Notes: generated from the letters alone by a model not told the origin. Positions 27,063-35,738 are shown, counted from the first letter of the stretch. The stretch is DNA of 64,000 bases from Stenotrophomonas indicatrix (GCA_041545745.1 CP168152.1:1486001-1550000), one strand, 5' to 3'. Program-made: numbers and translations.

Positions 27063-28640
27063 ATGTCCGCACAAGCTCCAGCTGCGCCCGGCGCACCGGC
27101 GGCGCCGGGTGCGGCCGCCGGCTTCCTGCCACCCAGTGTGGCCCTGTGCACCGTGGGCCTGGCGATGGCCTCGTTCATGCAGGTGCTCGACACCACCATC
27201 GCCAACGTCTCGCTGCCGACCATCGCCGGTAACCTTGGCGCCAGTTCGCAGCAGGCGACGTGGGTCATCACCTCGTTCGCGGTGAGCACTGCGATCGCGC
27301 TGCCGTTGACTGGCTGGCTCAGCCGTCGCTTCGGCGAGCGCAAGCTGTTCGTGTGGGCCACGCTGGCCTTCGTGATCACCTCGCTGCTGTGCGGCCTGGC
27401 CCAGAGCATGGGCATGCTGGTGCTGTCGCGTGCGCTGCAGGGCTTCGTCGCCGGCCCGATGTACCCGATCACCCAGTCGCTGCTGGTGTCGATCTATCCA
27501 CGGGAGAAACGTGGACAGGCGCTGGCGCTGCTGGCGATGATCACCGTGGTGGCGCCGATCTGCGGGCCGATCCTCGGTGGCTGGATCACCGACAACTACA
27601 GCTGGGAATGGATTTTCCTGATCAACGTGCCGCTGGGCATCTTCGCTGCGCTGGTGGTGGGCAACCAGTTGAAGGGTCGCCCCGAGCACGTCGAGAAGCC
27701 GAAGATGGACTACGTCGGCCTGGTCACCCTGGTGATCGGCGTGGGCGCCTTGCAGCTGGTGCTCGACCTGGGCAACGACGAGGACTGGTTCTCGTCGATG
27801 AAGATCGTGGTGCTGGCCTGCGTGGCCGTGGTGGCGCTGACCGTGTTCCTGATCTGGGAACTGACCGACAAGGATCCGATCGTCGACCTGAAGCTGTTCC
27901 GGCACCGCAACTTCCGCGCCGGTACGCTGGCGATGGTGGTGGCTTACGCGGCGTTCTTCAGCGTGGCCCTGCTGATTCCGCAGTGGCTGCAGCGCGACAT
28001 GGGTTACACCGCGATATGGGCAGGCCTGGCGACCGCACCGATCGGCATTCTTCCGGTGATCATGACCCCGTTCGTGGGCAAGTACGCATCGCGCTTCGAC
28101 ATGCGCATGCTGGCCACCATCGCGTTCGTGGTGCTGTCGATGACCAGTTTCCTGCGATCGGGGTTCAACCTGCAGGTGGATTTCCAGCACGTGGCCGGCG
28201 TGCAGTTGATCATGGGCATCGGTGTGGCGCTGTTCTTCATGCCGGTGCTGCAGATCCTGCTGTCGGACCTGGATGGTCGTGAGATCGCGGCCGGCTCGGG
28301 CCTGGCCACGTTCCTGCGTACGCTGGGTGGCAGCTTCGCCGCGTCGCTGACCACTTGGCTGTGGGCGCGTCGCACGCAGGTGCATCACGCGGACCTGACC
28401 GAACACATCTCGGTGTATCAGCCGGGCATGCAGGATCAGGTCGCAGCGATGGGGCAGGGTGACCTGCAACACGGTGCGGCGGTGTTGAACAACATGATCA
28501 ACCACCAGGCGTCGCAGATGGGCTTCAACGACATCTTCTTCCTGCTGGGCTGGATCTTCCTGGCGATCATCACCTTCCTGTGGCTGGCCAAGCCGCCGTT
28601 CGGTGCAGGCGCGGGTGCCGCCGCCGGTGGCGGGCACTGA
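27063..28640 (+). CDS. emrB: EmrB-type MFS drug:H+ antiporter (DHA2, 14 TM)
   Basis: 525 residues with 14 predicted membrane spans. Motif C-like AMITVVAPICGPILGGWITD, FMQVLDTTIANVSLPTIAG in TM1 (motif D1), and motif A-like GWLSRRFGERKLF. It expels hydrophobic compounds (EmrCAB of S. maltophilia is reported for uncouplers, nalidixic acid and macrolides). The N-terminus has a low-complexity Ala/Pro stretch before TM1. A terminator follows the stop. Confidence 0.94.
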   Translation: MSAQAPAAPGAPAAPGAAAGFLPPSVALCTVGLAMASFMQVLDTTIANVSLPTIAGNLGASSQQATWVITSFAVSTAIALPLTGWLSRRFGERKLFVWATLAFVITSLLCGLAQSMGMLVLSRALQGFVAGPMYPITQSLLVSIYPREKRGQALALLAMITVVAPICGPILGGWITDNYSWEWIFLINVPLGIFAALVVGNQLKGRPEHVEKPKMDYVGLVTLVIGVGALQLVLDLGNDEDWFSSMKIVVLACVAVVALTVFLIWELTDKDPIVDLKLFRHRNFRAGTLAMVVAYAAFFSVALLIPQWLQRDMGYTAIWAGLATAPIGILPVIMTPFVGKYASRFDMRMLATIAFVVLSMTSFLRSGFNLQVDFQHVAGVQLIMGIGVALFFMPVLQILLSDLDGREIAAGSGLATFLRTLGGSFAASLTTWLWARRTQVHHADLTEHISVYQPGMQDQVAAMGQGDLQHGAAVLNNMINHQASQMGFNDIFFLLGWIFLAIITFLWLAKPPFGAGAGAAAGGGH

Positions 28641-28662
28641 TCGATCGTTGTTGTTGAAACGC

Positions 28663-28690
28663 AGAAACCCCGCCGGAAGGCGGGGTTTCT
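28663..28690. terminator. Terminator after emrB
   Basis: AGAAACCCCGCC/GGCGGGGTTTCT hairpin with a 4-nt loop and partial T-tract. It lies between convergent emrB and the zinc-ribbon gene. Confidence 0.75.
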
Positions 28691-28773
28691 GTTTGGGCGT
28701 TGCGGAAAGTGCGGGGACATGCCTTTCAAATGGTGTGCCCTGGCACATCCAGGTCAAGCAGACTGGTTCGGGC

Positions 28774-29052
28774 CTAGCGTGTGCGATACACGCGCTTGAA
28801 CACCACGCGATCGCGGAACAGCTGGCTGATCGCCCACATTCCTGCCACAAGTACGACGCCACCCGTGACCCAGCCGGCAGTGGCCTGCACGTGGCTACCG
28901 ACAAATGCGCCGCAGATGATGGCGGCGACGATGACAAGCAGGTGCGCTTCTTTTGGTGCGCCGTAATGGACCTCGGCCTGGCATCCCACGCAGACGGTTA
29001 CGCCGTAGTTGGAGTTGGTGTGGCAGTGGGGGCAGATGATGCTGCGCTGCAT
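28774..29052 (-). CDS. Small zinc-ribbon membrane protein, unknown function
   Basis: 92 residues. The N-terminus holds two CxxC knuckles (CPHCHTNSNYGVTVCVGC), a zinc ribbon, followed by two hydrophobic segments (about 37-55 and 60-78) and a basic tail. Looks like a membrane protein with a cytoplasmic Zn finger. No functional partner is evident; the neighbours are emrB (convergent) and a tRNA. About 330 bp upstream (29053-29382) contain only the tRNA terminator. Confidence 0.7.
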   Translation of the reverse strand: MQRSIICPHCHTNSNYGVTVCVGCQAEVHYGAPKEAHLLVIVAAIICGAFVGSHVQATAGWVTGGVVLVAGMWAISQLFRDRVVFKRVYRTR

Positions 29053-29342
29053 AGAGCGTCCTTTGCGGGAGGAAGGGCACCGGAGCAGAGCGTGATGTCG
29101 TGTCTGCCCCCGGTAGCAGTAAATCTGCCTGCCGGGGAAAAGGAATTGCGTGGATTTCGTTTAGGAAAAGTACGAATTCGAGCGGAACGTGAAATGGATT
29201 CGGATACGAATGATGTTCAGAGCGTGGCGGCGATGTGCCGAAGGGGGATCGCACAATCAAGTGGCCGCCAGATGGGGCCGGATACGACACGTCACGTCGA
29301 GCAGCAATCGCATGCAACGCCGCGCCCCGAACTCCGGACATG

Positions 29343-29364
29343 AAAAAACCCGCTTGCGCGGGTT
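29343..29364 (-). terminator. Terminator of the first tRNA-Leu
   Basis: On the minus strand AAACCCGCGCAAGCGGGTTTTTT, a short GC hairpin with a T-run about 20 bp after the tRNA 3' end. Near-copy of the terminator behind the second tRNA-Leu. Confidence 0.75.
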
Positions 29365-29382
29365 TGATCATTGTCTGAGTCA

Positions 29383-29469
29383 TGGTGCCCAGGAGAGGAC
29401 TCGAACCTCCACGAAGTTGCCCCCGCTAGCACCTGAAGCTAGTGCGTCTACCAATTCCGCCACCTGGGC
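29383..29469 (-). tRNA. tRNA-Leu (CAG), copy 1
   Basis: 87 nt with encoded CCA. Acceptor GCCCAGG pairs with CCTGGGC, D-arm GGCGGAATTGGTAGACGC, anticodon loop TTCAGGT (anticodon CAG) on a CTAGC/GCTAG stem, a long class II variable arm, and TTCGAGTCC in the T-loop. Identical in sequence to copy 2. Confidence 0.97.
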
Positions 29470-29483
29470 GACTCAGGAGGAGA

Positions 29484-29512
29484 ATTTTGCAGGAAGGTTG
29501 GATATGTGTCAA
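29484..29512 (-). promoter_or_regulatory. Promoter of tRNA-Leu copy 1
   Basis: Consensus -35 TTGACA (29507-29512), 17-bp spacer and -10 CAAAAT (29484-29489) on the minus strand, starting transcription about 8 nt before the mature 5' end. It lies in the gap just after the lysR stop. Confidence 0.8.
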
Positions 29513-29519
29513 CACCATT

Positions 29520-30431
29520 TCACACATTTTTTTCTGCACCCCTTTCCGCGTCCACATCCAGATGCAGCAGCAGGCTGCGCATCGGCGGCGAGAGCGATTT
29601 CCAGTCGGCGAACGCGGCGCACAGCCGGCGTTGTGCCCATGCGTTGTCGAGTGCAACGGCGACGATGCCGGTGGCCCGCCGATATTGCCGCGCGATCGTG
29701 CGCGGCGCGATGCCCACGCCGATGCCATGGCCCACCATCGTGCACAGGCCTTCAAAGGTCTTCATGCGGATGCGTACGTCGAGCGTGCGTCCGGCCTCTG
29801 CCGCCAGTTCTTCGATATAGGTCTGCAGCGCATTGCCGTCGGCCAGGGCAACGAAGGTCTCGCCCAGCACATCGCTGAAGTCGAGCGAGCGCCGCGCGGC
29901 GAAGCGGTGGCCGGCCGGCAGCAGCATCATCAGCGGGTCTTCGGCAATGACATGGCGGCCCAGCCCATCGGCGGGGACGGCGTCACTGATGATGCCGGCC
30001 TCTGCCTGGCCGGCACGGATCGCACGCACGACTTCATTGCTGGTGCGTTCGTGCAGTTCGACGCGCAGGCGAGGGCGTTCGGCCAGCCATGGGGCCAGTC
30101 GTGCGGGCAGATAGTTGGTCAATGCCGCGGTGTTGGCGTACAGGTGCAGCGTGCCGCGAGCGCCGTGGGCGAACGCCTGCAGTTCGCCGCGCAGCTGTGC
30201 CTGCTGCTGCAGGATCAGGCGCGCGTGATGGGCCAGTGCGGCGCCCGCTTCGGTGAGGCTGACGCCGCGCGGGTGACGGGTCAGCAGTGCGGTGCCGGCG
30301 TCGGTTTCGATGGCGCGCAGGCGTTCGCTGGCCGATCCCAGTGCCAGATTCGCCTCTACGGCGCCGGCGGTGATGCTGCCGGCTTCGGCTACTGCCAGAA
30401 ACAGGCGCAGATCGGCAATGTCCAAGCGCAT
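29520..30431 (-). CDS. LysR-family transcriptional regulator
   Basis: 303 residues. N-terminal winged HTH (MRLDIADLRLFLAVAEAGSITAGA, then LGSASERLRAIETDAGTALL) and a periplasmic-binding-like effector domain (LSLAV-type; FVALADGNALQTYIEELA). Divergent from a TauE/SafE-family transporter with 97 bp between the starts, a typical LysR-target arrangement. The start is the ATG at 30431; an upstream in-frame extension has no regulatory-protein character. Confidence 0.88.
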   Translation of the reverse strand: MRLDIADLRLFLAVAEAGSITAGAVEANLALGSASERLRAIETDAGTALLTRHPRGVSLTEAGAALAHHARLILQQQAQLRGELQAFAHGARGTLHLYANTAALTNYLPARLAPWLAERPRLRVELHERTSNEVVRAIRAGQAEAGIISDAVPADGLGRHVIAEDPLMMLLPAGHRFAARRSLDFSDVLGETFVALADGNALQTYIEELAAEAGRTLDVRIRMKTFEGLCTMVGHGIGVGIAPRTIARQYRRATGIVAVALDNAWAQRRLCAAFADWKSLSPPMRSLLLHLDVDAERGAEKNV

Positions 30432-30453
30432 GTCGTTTGCTCCGCTCGGCCCT

Positions 30454-30474
30454 GCCTTCGGCTGGTCCGAAGGC
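30454..30474. promoter_or_regulatory. Palindrome in the lysR/tauE intergenic region
   Basis: GCCTTCGG, 5 bp, GCCTTCGG complement (CCGAAGGC): a perfect 8+8 inverted repeat between the divergent starts. Could be the LysR operator or simply a stem-loop; no T-N11-A check was possible beyond eye. Confidence 0.35.
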
Positions 30475-30528
30475 GCAGGCGGGAAAGACCGCATTGTGCG
30501 CGCCTGCGGCGCCGGCTCCAATGGCAGC

Positions 30529-31275
30529 ATGAACGAGACGACGTACTTCTATGGGTTGCTGGTGGGGGTGTTCCTGTTGGCCGGGGTGGTCAAGGGCGTG
30601 ACCGGCATGGGCCTGCCGACGGTGGCGATGGGATTGCTGGGCGGCGCGTTGTCGCCGGTGGCGGCGGCCTCGATGCTGTTCATTCCCACCTTCGTCACCA
30701 ATGCCTGGCAGTTGCTGTCCGGGCCATCACTGGGTCGCACCGTGCGGCGGCTGTGGCCGATGATGCTGGCGGTGGTGATCGCTACGCTCGGTGCCGCCGC
30801 GTTGCTGGTGCGGGTGGATCGTGATGTGTCGCGTACCGCGTTGGGTGTGGCGCTGGTGGTCTACGCCGGGTACGCGTTGCTGGCGCCGGTGTTGCGGGTC
30901 CCGGCTCGGCGCGAGCGCTGGCTCGGACCACTGGTGGGCGCGATGTCCGGTGTGGTGACCGGCGCAACCGGCGTGTTCGTGATGCCGGCAGTGCCCTACC
31001 TGCAGTCGCTGGGGTTGCAGCGAGACGAGCTGGTGCAGGCGCTGGGGCTTGCATTCACGGGGTCCACGATCTCGCTGACCACGGGCCTGGTGCTGCACGG
31101 TGCGTTCGGCGTGCAGCAGCTCGGTCTCAGCGCGTTGGCGGTGGTGCCGTCGCTGGCCGGCATGTGGCTGGGGCAGGTGATCCGCCAGCGCATCAGTGCG
31201 CGGGTATTCCGTGCGTGCTTCCTCGGCTTCCTGTTGCTGCTGGGCCTGGAGTTGGTGCTGCGTTCGTGGTGGTGA
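30529..31275 (+). CDS. TauE/SafE-family membrane transporter
   Basis: 248 residues, about 8 hydrophobic segments. GVFLLAGVVKGVTGMGLPTVAM near the N-terminus and GAMSGVVTGATGVFVMPAVPYLQ in the middle are the duplicated glycine-rich TauE/SafE signatures. Family members export sulfite, sulfoacetate or similar organosulfonates; the substrate here is unknown and probably set by the divergent LysR. The start is the ATG at 30529. Confidence 0.87.
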   Translation: MNETTYFYGLLVGVFLLAGVVKGVTGMGLPTVAMGLLGGALSPVAAASMLFIPTFVTNAWQLLSGPSLGRTVRRLWPMMLAVVIATLGAAALLVRVDRDVSRTALGVALVVYAGYALLAPVLRVPARRERWLGPLVGAMSGVVTGATGVFVMPAVPYLQSLGLQRDELVQALGLAFTGSTISLTTGLVLHGAFGVQQLGLSALAVVPSLAGMWLGQVIRQRISARVFRACFLGFLLLLGLELVLRSWW

Positions 31276-31296
31276 TGCCGGCCGGACGCCGGACAA

Positions 31297-31325
31297 GAAA
31301 AAACCCGCTTTCGCGGGTGTTTTTC
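31297..31325. terminator. Bidirectional terminator between tauE and tRNA-Leu copy 2
   Basis: AAAACCCGCTTTCGCGGGT hairpin with A's on one side and T's on the other. It can end both the tauE transcript (+) and the tRNA transcript (-). Confidence 0.75.
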
Positions 31326-31335
31326 ATTCTCGACA

Positions 31336-31422
31336 TGGTGCCCAGGAGAGGACTCGAACCTCCACGAAGTTGCCCCCGCTAGCACCTGAAGCTAGTGCGT
31401 CTACCAATTCCGCCACCTGGGC
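31336..31422 (-). tRNA. tRNA-Leu (CAG), copy 2
   Basis: 87 nt, sequence identical to copy 1, including CCA and anticodon loop TTCAGGT. The two copies form long direct repeats on either side of lysR-tauE. Confidence 0.97.
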
Positions 31423-31435
31423 GTCGAGGAGGAGA

Positions 31436-31464
31436 ATTATGCGGTGCCGTGATGGAGGTGTCAA
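31436..31464 (-). promoter_or_regulatory. Promoter of tRNA-Leu copy 2
   Basis: Minus-strand TTGACA (31459-31464), 17-bp spacer, CATAAT (31436-31441). Close to consensus. Confidence 0.82.
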
Positions 31465-31498
31465 GACCCTTGTGAAATCCCCGCGACCACCGCGCCCA

Positions 31499-31521
31499 GT
31501 AGATCCACGCCATGCGTGGAT
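31499..31521. repeat. GTAG-headed palindrome (SMAG-like)
   Basis: GTAG then ATCCACGC/GCGTGGAT around a CAT centre. The same stem recurs at 46027-46050 and twice in 58257-58311. Confidence 0.75.
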
Positions 31522-31546
31522 GGGGTGCCGCATCCGGATTACAGGC

Positions 31547-31578
31547 AAAAAAAATCCCCGCCGAAGCGAGGAATTTTT
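31547..31578 (-). terminator. Terminator of tRNA-Leu copy 3
   Basis: On the minus strand, AATTCCTCGC and GCGGGGATT-like arms around a TTCGG loop, followed by eight T's. Confidence 0.75.
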
Positions 31579-31582
31579 TCGT

Positions 31583-31667
<85 letters not shown>

Positions 31668-31681
31668 GTTCCAGAGGCGCA

Positions 31682-31710
31682 ATTGTGAAGATGAACCGGG
31701 GGGCTGTCAA
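31682..31710 (-). promoter_or_regulatory. Promoter of tRNA-Leu copy 3
   Basis: Minus-strand TTGACA (31705-31710), 17-bp spacer, CACAAT (31682-31687). Confidence 0.78.
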
Positions 31711-31795
31711 CGATTTCCTGAAAATTCTTAATGGGGATGCTTCAACCGTTTTGCTGACCCGTTCTGCACGCCCGCAACGGCTACCATGGAGGGCG

Positions 31796-34255
31796 ATGAC
31801 TACCAAAAAACCAAGCAAGGGCGGGAGCAAGTCCCGCAGCGAAGCCCCGAACAAGGGTGCCAAGGCCGGCCCGGCCCGCAACAACAAGCCAGGCAAGCCG
31901 TTGCCGGGTTGGCTGCCCGCCGTGGCCGATGCCGCCGCCGCTCCGCGTGGACGTGGCCCGCGCAATGCAGAGGCACCGGGCCCCGCGCCGGGCCGCAAGC
32001 TGCCGCCGACGGGCAAGGTGATCGACGATCCCTATGCGTCCCGCGAAGCGGAAAAGTACGAACAACCCATCGCCAGCCGCGAGGCCATCCTGGCCCTGCT
32101 GGAACGCTGCGAAGGGCCGCAGACCGCTGAAGAACTTGGCGCGCGCCTGGGCCTGACCGCACCGGACCGCGCCGAGGCACTGTCGCGCCGGCTCGGCGCC
32201 ATGGTCCGCGATGGCCAGCTGGTGCAGAACCGCCGCGGCGGCTTCGCGCCCATCCAGACGTTGAACCTGGTCACCGGTGTGGTGATTGCCAATCCGGAAG
32301 GGTTCGGCTTCCTGCGCCCGGTCGAGGGCGGTGACGATCTGTTCCTGCCGCCGTATGAAATGCGCAAGGTGATGCACGGCGACAAGGTGCTGGCCCGTGT
32401 TACCGGCATCGATCACCGCGGCCGTCGCGAAGGCAGCATCGCCCGCGTGCTTGAGCGCGGCATGACGCGACTGATCGGTCGCTTCAGCGTCGAGATGGGC
32501 ATCAACTACGTGGTACCCGATGACAAGCGCATCCAACGCAACGTGCAGGTGCCGCCGGACCAGACCGGCGACGCGCGCGATGGCCAGCTGGTCGTCTGCG
32601 AGTTGACCCAGGCACCGGACAGCCGCCGTCCGCCGATCGGCCGCATCATCGCCGTGCTCGGCGACAAGCTGACCGCATCGCTGGTGGTGGAGACCGCGAT
32701 TCACGGCCACGAACTACCGTTCGAGTTCCCGCAGGAGGTGCTGGACGAAGCCGCCTCGGTGCCGCTGGTGGTCGAACCGGCGATGATCGGTAATCGCGTC
32801 GACCTGCGCAGCACGCCGCTGGTCACCATTGATGGCGAGGACGCCAAGGACTTCGACGACGCGGTGTACTGCGAGCCGAACGCCGACGGCTTCCGTCTGG
32901 TGGTGGCTATTGCCGATGTCTCCAACTATGTCCGTCCCGGCACGCCGCTGGATGATGAAGCGCAGAAGCGCGCCACCTCGGTGTACTTCCCGGGCTTCGT
33001 GGTGCCGATGCTTCCGGAAACGCTGTCCAACGGCATCTGTTCGCTGATGCCGAAGGTCGACCGCATGTGCTTTGTCTGCGACATGCAGATCGACCGCGAG
33101 GGCGTCGTCATCCACTCGCGCTTCTACGAAGCGGTGATGAATTCGCACGCGCGCCTGACCTACACCCAGGTGTGGCAGGCGGTGGGCGAGGACGATGCCG
33201 GTGCCAAGGCCTTCATCGGCGACCTGCTGCCGCAGGTGCAGCGCCTGCACCAGCTGTACAAGGTGCTGTCCAAGGCGCGCACCAAGCGTGGCGCGATCGA
33301 ATTTGAAAGCAGCGAAGTCCGCTTCGTGCTCGACAACCGCGGTGAAGTCACCCAGGCCGGCATGCTGGTACGCAACGATGCGCACAAGCTGATCGAGGAA
33401 TGCATGATCGCGGCCAACGTGGAGGCGGCCAAGTACCTGCTGTCGCGCCACGTGCCGGCGCCTTACCGCGTGCACGAGAAGCCGCCGGAGACCAAGTACG
33501 CCGATCTGCTGGAGTTCCTCAAGGAGTTCAAGCTGAGCCTGCCGCCGTGGTCGAAGGTGCGCCCGGGCGATTACACCAAGCTGCTGAAGAAGATCCGCGA
33601 CCGTCCCGATGCCACGCTGCTGGAATCGGTGCTGCTGCGCAGCCAGAGCCTGGCCGTGTACAGCCCGGACAACAACGGCCACTTCGGCCTGGCCCTGGAG
33701 GCGTACGCGCACTTCACCTCGCCGATCCGTCGTTACCCGGATCTGCTGGTGCACCGTGCGATCAAGCATGCGCTGTCGGGCAAGCCGCTGGACAAGTTCA
33801 CCTACAACGCCCGCGAGATGGCCGCACTGGCACTGCAGTGCTCCGAGCGTGAGCGTCGTGCCGATGAGGCCGAGCGTGAAGTCGATGAGCGTTACCGCGC
33901 GGCGTGGATGGAGAAACACGTCGGTGGCCAGTTCGACGGCGTGATCAGCGGTGTGACCAGCTTTGGCCTGTTCGTGGAGTTGGCCGACTCGAAGGTACAG
34001 GGCCTGGTGCACGTGACCCAGTTGCCACAGGACTATTACAAGTTCGACGCGACCCGCAAGACGTTGACCGGTGAGCGCCGCGGCAGCAGTTACCGGCTGG
34101 GTGACCAGGTGCGCATTCTGGTGCTGAAGGCCAGCATGGAAGAACGCAAGATCGACTTCCGCCTGGTCGAGCACAAGGGTGAGGAAGAGGTGCAGAACCC
34201 GGCGCCGCTGCCCGAGCGCGGCAAGCCGGCCAAGCGCACGAAAAAGCAGTATTGA
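31796..34255 (+). CDS. rnr: Ribonuclease R
   Basis: 819 residues, a processive 3'-5' exoribonuclease that degrades structured RNA and works in RNA quality control. Order: basic N-terminal extension (about 1-75), winged-helix region (ALLERCEGPQTAEELGARL), two cold-shock domains (about 165-300), the RNB catalytic domain with DGEDAKDFDDAVY (Asp ligands, about 350-365), an S1 domain (FDGVISGVTSFGLFVEL) and a Lys-rich tail. The start is the ATG at 31796 with GGAGGG just upstream. rlmB follows after one inserted gene, keeping the rnr-rlmB link known from enterobacteria. Confidence 0.96.
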   Translation: MTTKKPSKGGSKSRSEAPNKGAKAGPARNNKPGKPLPGWLPAVADAAAAPRGRGPRNAEAPGPAPGRKLPPTGKVIDDPYASREAEKYEQPIASREAILALLERCEGPQTAEELGARLGLTAPDRAEALSRRLGAMVRDGQLVQNRRGGFAPIQTLNLVTGVVIANPEGFGFLRPVEGGDDLFLPPYEMRKVMHGDKVLARVTGIDHRGRREGSIARVLERGMTRLIGRFSVEMGINYVVPDDKRIQRNVQVPPDQTGDARDGQLVVCELTQAPDSRRPPIGRIIAVLGDKLTASLVVETAIHGHELPFEFPQEVLDEAASVPLVVEPAMIGNRVDLRSTPLVTIDGEDAKDFDDAVYCEPNADGFRLVVAIADVSNYVRPGTPLDDEAQKRATSVYFPGFVVPMLPETLSNGICSLMPKVDRMCFVCDMQIDREGVVIHSRFYEAVMNSHARLTYTQVWQAVGEDDAGAKAFIGDLLPQVQRLHQLYKVLSKARTKRGAIEFESSEVRFVLDNRGEVTQAGMLVRNDAHKLIEECMIAANVEAAKYLLSRHVPAPYRVHEKPPETKYADLLEFLKEFKLSLPPWSKVRPGDYTKLLKKIRDRPDATLLESVLLRSQSLAVYSPDNNGHFGLALEAYAHFTSPIRRYPDLLVHRAIKHALSGKPLDKFTYNAREMAALALQCSERERRADEAEREVDERYRAAWMEKHVGGQFDGVISGVTSFGLFVELADSKVQGLVHVTQLPQDYYKFDATRKTLTGERRGSSYRLGDQVRILVLKASMEERKIDFRLVEHKGEEEVQNPAPLPERGKPAKRTKKQY

Positions 34256-34260
34256 AAGGT

Positions 34261-34318
34261 GTGCCGACCAACGGTCGGCACCCACCTCACCCGGTAGGTG
34301 CCAACCGTTGGTTGGCAC
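34261..34318. repeat. Two palindromes after rnr, one GTAG-headed
   Basis: GTGCCGACCAACGGTCGGCA (34261-34280) and a GTAG-headed GTGCCAACC/GGTTGGCAC stem (34294-34318), inverted relative to each other. Confidence 0.65.
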
Positions 34319-34340
34319 GACGTTTCGGAGGAAAGCGGCA

Positions 34341-34835
34341 ATGCAGGGCCAACCCGAATACAGCGGCGGCTGCCAGTGCGGTGCGATCCGCTTCCAGGTG
34401 CGGGGCGAGCTGACCGACAGCTCGATCTGCCACTGCCGGATGTGCCAGAAGGCCTTTGGCGCGTACTACGCGCCGCTGGTCTCGGTGCGCGGCGTGCAGT
34501 TCAGCTGGACGCGTGGCCAACCGCGCTATTTCCAGTCCTCCAACGTGGTGCGACGCGGGTTCTGCGCCGACTGCGGCACGCCATTGACCTATGAAGCGCC
34601 CGATGGCATGGCGGTGGCCGCCGGTGCCTTCGACCAGCCTGAACGCCTGCCGCCGACCATCCAGTATGGCGTCGAGCGCAAGCTGCCCTTCGTTGACGGG
34701 CTGGGCGGGCTGCCGGCACGCCGCACCGAAGATGATGTCGCCGCGCTGGAGTTCCTGGCCACGATCGTGTCCCACCAGCACCCCGACCACGACACCCCGC
34801 ACTGGCCGCCGCGCAGCCGTTCGGCCGAAGGGTGA
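34341..34835 (+). CDS. GFA/CENP-V family zinc-binding protein
   Basis: 164 residues. Zn-coordinating cysteines of the GFA family are present: GGCQCGAIRFQV at the N-terminus, CHCRMCQKAFG, and FCADCGTPLTY. Proteins of this family include Gfa, once proposed to speed glutathione-formaldehyde adduct formation; most have unknown function. GGAGGA precedes the ATG. It sits between rnr and rlmB and has palindromes on both sides, so it may be a later insertion. Confidence 0.85.
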   Translation: MQGQPEYSGGCQCGAIRFQVRGELTDSSICHCRMCQKAFGAYYAPLVSVRGVQFSWTRGQPRYFQSSNVVRRGFCADCGTPLTYEAPDGMAVAAGAFDQPERLPPTIQYGVERKLPFVDGLGGLPARRTEDDVAALEFLATIVSHQHPDHDTPHWPPRSRSAEG

Positions 34836-34842
34836 ACGGCGG

Positions 34843-34865
34843 GTAGCGCCGGGCCATGCCCGGCG
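34843..34865. repeat. GTAG-headed palindrome (SMAG-like)
   Basis: GTAG followed by CGCCGGGC/GCCCGGCG around CAT, between the GFA gene and rlmB. Confidence 0.7.
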
Positions 34866-34927
34866 AGCGCGAAGCGCGGCCGCCCCCGATGCTCTACCAT
34901 AGCCACCCCCTTTCCGGTCCTGCCCGC

Positions 34928-35671
34928 ATGAGCAAGAACAGCCAGTGGATCGTCGGCGTCAACGCCGTCGCCTCCTCCATCGAGAACGACGCCGAGAACG
35001 TCCGCGAAGTGCTGGTCGAGGCCGGTGCGAAGAATCCGCGTCTGACCGAGATCGAGGAAAATGCCCGCCGCAAGGGCATCGACGTGCGCAAGGTCAACAG
35101 CCAGGCGCTGGACGGCGTGGGCGGTTCGGTGCGCCACCAAGGCGTGGCTGCACGCTATGCCGCCGCCCGCACCTACAACGAGAACGAGCTGGAAGGCCTG
35201 GTCACGGCTGCGGAAGGCAAGGCCCTGCTGCTGGTGCTGGACGAGGTGCAGGACCCGCACAATCTCGGCGCCTGCCTGCGTTCGGCCGCCGCTGCCGGCG
35301 CTACCGCCGTGATCATTCCCAAGGACAAGTCGGCCACGGTCAACGCCACCGTGCGCAAGACCTCGGCCGGTGCTGCCGACCTTATTCCGGTGGTGGCGGT
35401 GACCAACCTGTCGCGCTGCCTGAAGGACCTGCAGAAGCAGGGCGTGTGGATCTACGGCCTGGCCGGTGAAGCCACCTCGTCGCTGTACCAGTTGGACCTG
35501 AAGGGCAACATCGCGCTGGTGCTGGGCGGCGAAGCCGACGGCCTGCGCCGCCTGACCCGCGAGAACTGCGATGGCCTGGTCAAGATTCCGATGCCGGGCG
35601 AGATCGAGAGCCTGAACGTTTCGGTCGCTGCCGGCGTCAGCCTGTTCGAGGCCGTGCGCCAGCGCGGTTGA
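34928..35671 (+). CDS. rlmB: 23S rRNA Gm2251 2'-O-methyltransferase
   Basis: 247 residues. N-terminal substrate-binding domain (WIVGVNAVASSIENDAENV) and C-terminal SPOUT methyltransferase with the three SpoU motifs: LDEVQDPHNLGACLRSAAAAG (motif 1), ALVLGGEADGLRRLTRENCD (motif 2) and IPMPGEIESLNVSVAAGV (motif 3). It methylates G2251 in the peptidyl-transferase P loop using SAM. Adjacent to rnr as in E. coli apart from one extra gene. Confidence 0.95.
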   Translation: MSKNSQWIVGVNAVASSIENDAENVREVLVEAGAKNPRLTEIEENARRKGIDVRKVNSQALDGVGGSVRHQGVAARYAAARTYNENELEGLVTAAEGKALLLVLDEVQDPHNLGACLRSAAAAGATAVIIPKDKSATVNATVRKTSAGAADLIPVVAVTNLSRCLKDLQKQGVWIYGLAGEATSSLYQLDLKGNIALVLGGEADGLRRLTRENCDGLVKIPMPGEIESLNVSVAAGVSLFEAVRQRG

Positions 35672-35693
35672 TCGGCACCGCTGCAGAATGATC

Positions 35694-35738
35694 GGGGTCA
35701 GATCCCTTTCCAGGGAAAAGGGATCTGACCCCTTTTTT
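35694..35738. terminator. GGGGTCAGATCC palindrome acting as rlmB terminator
   Basis: Outer arms GGGGTCAGATCCC/GGGATCTGACCCC with inner CTTTCC-type pairing, followed by six T's. This is a member of the GGGGTC palindrome family that here looks like a rho-independent terminator. A further palindromic stretch (35748-35812) lies before the macC stop. Confidence 0.75.
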
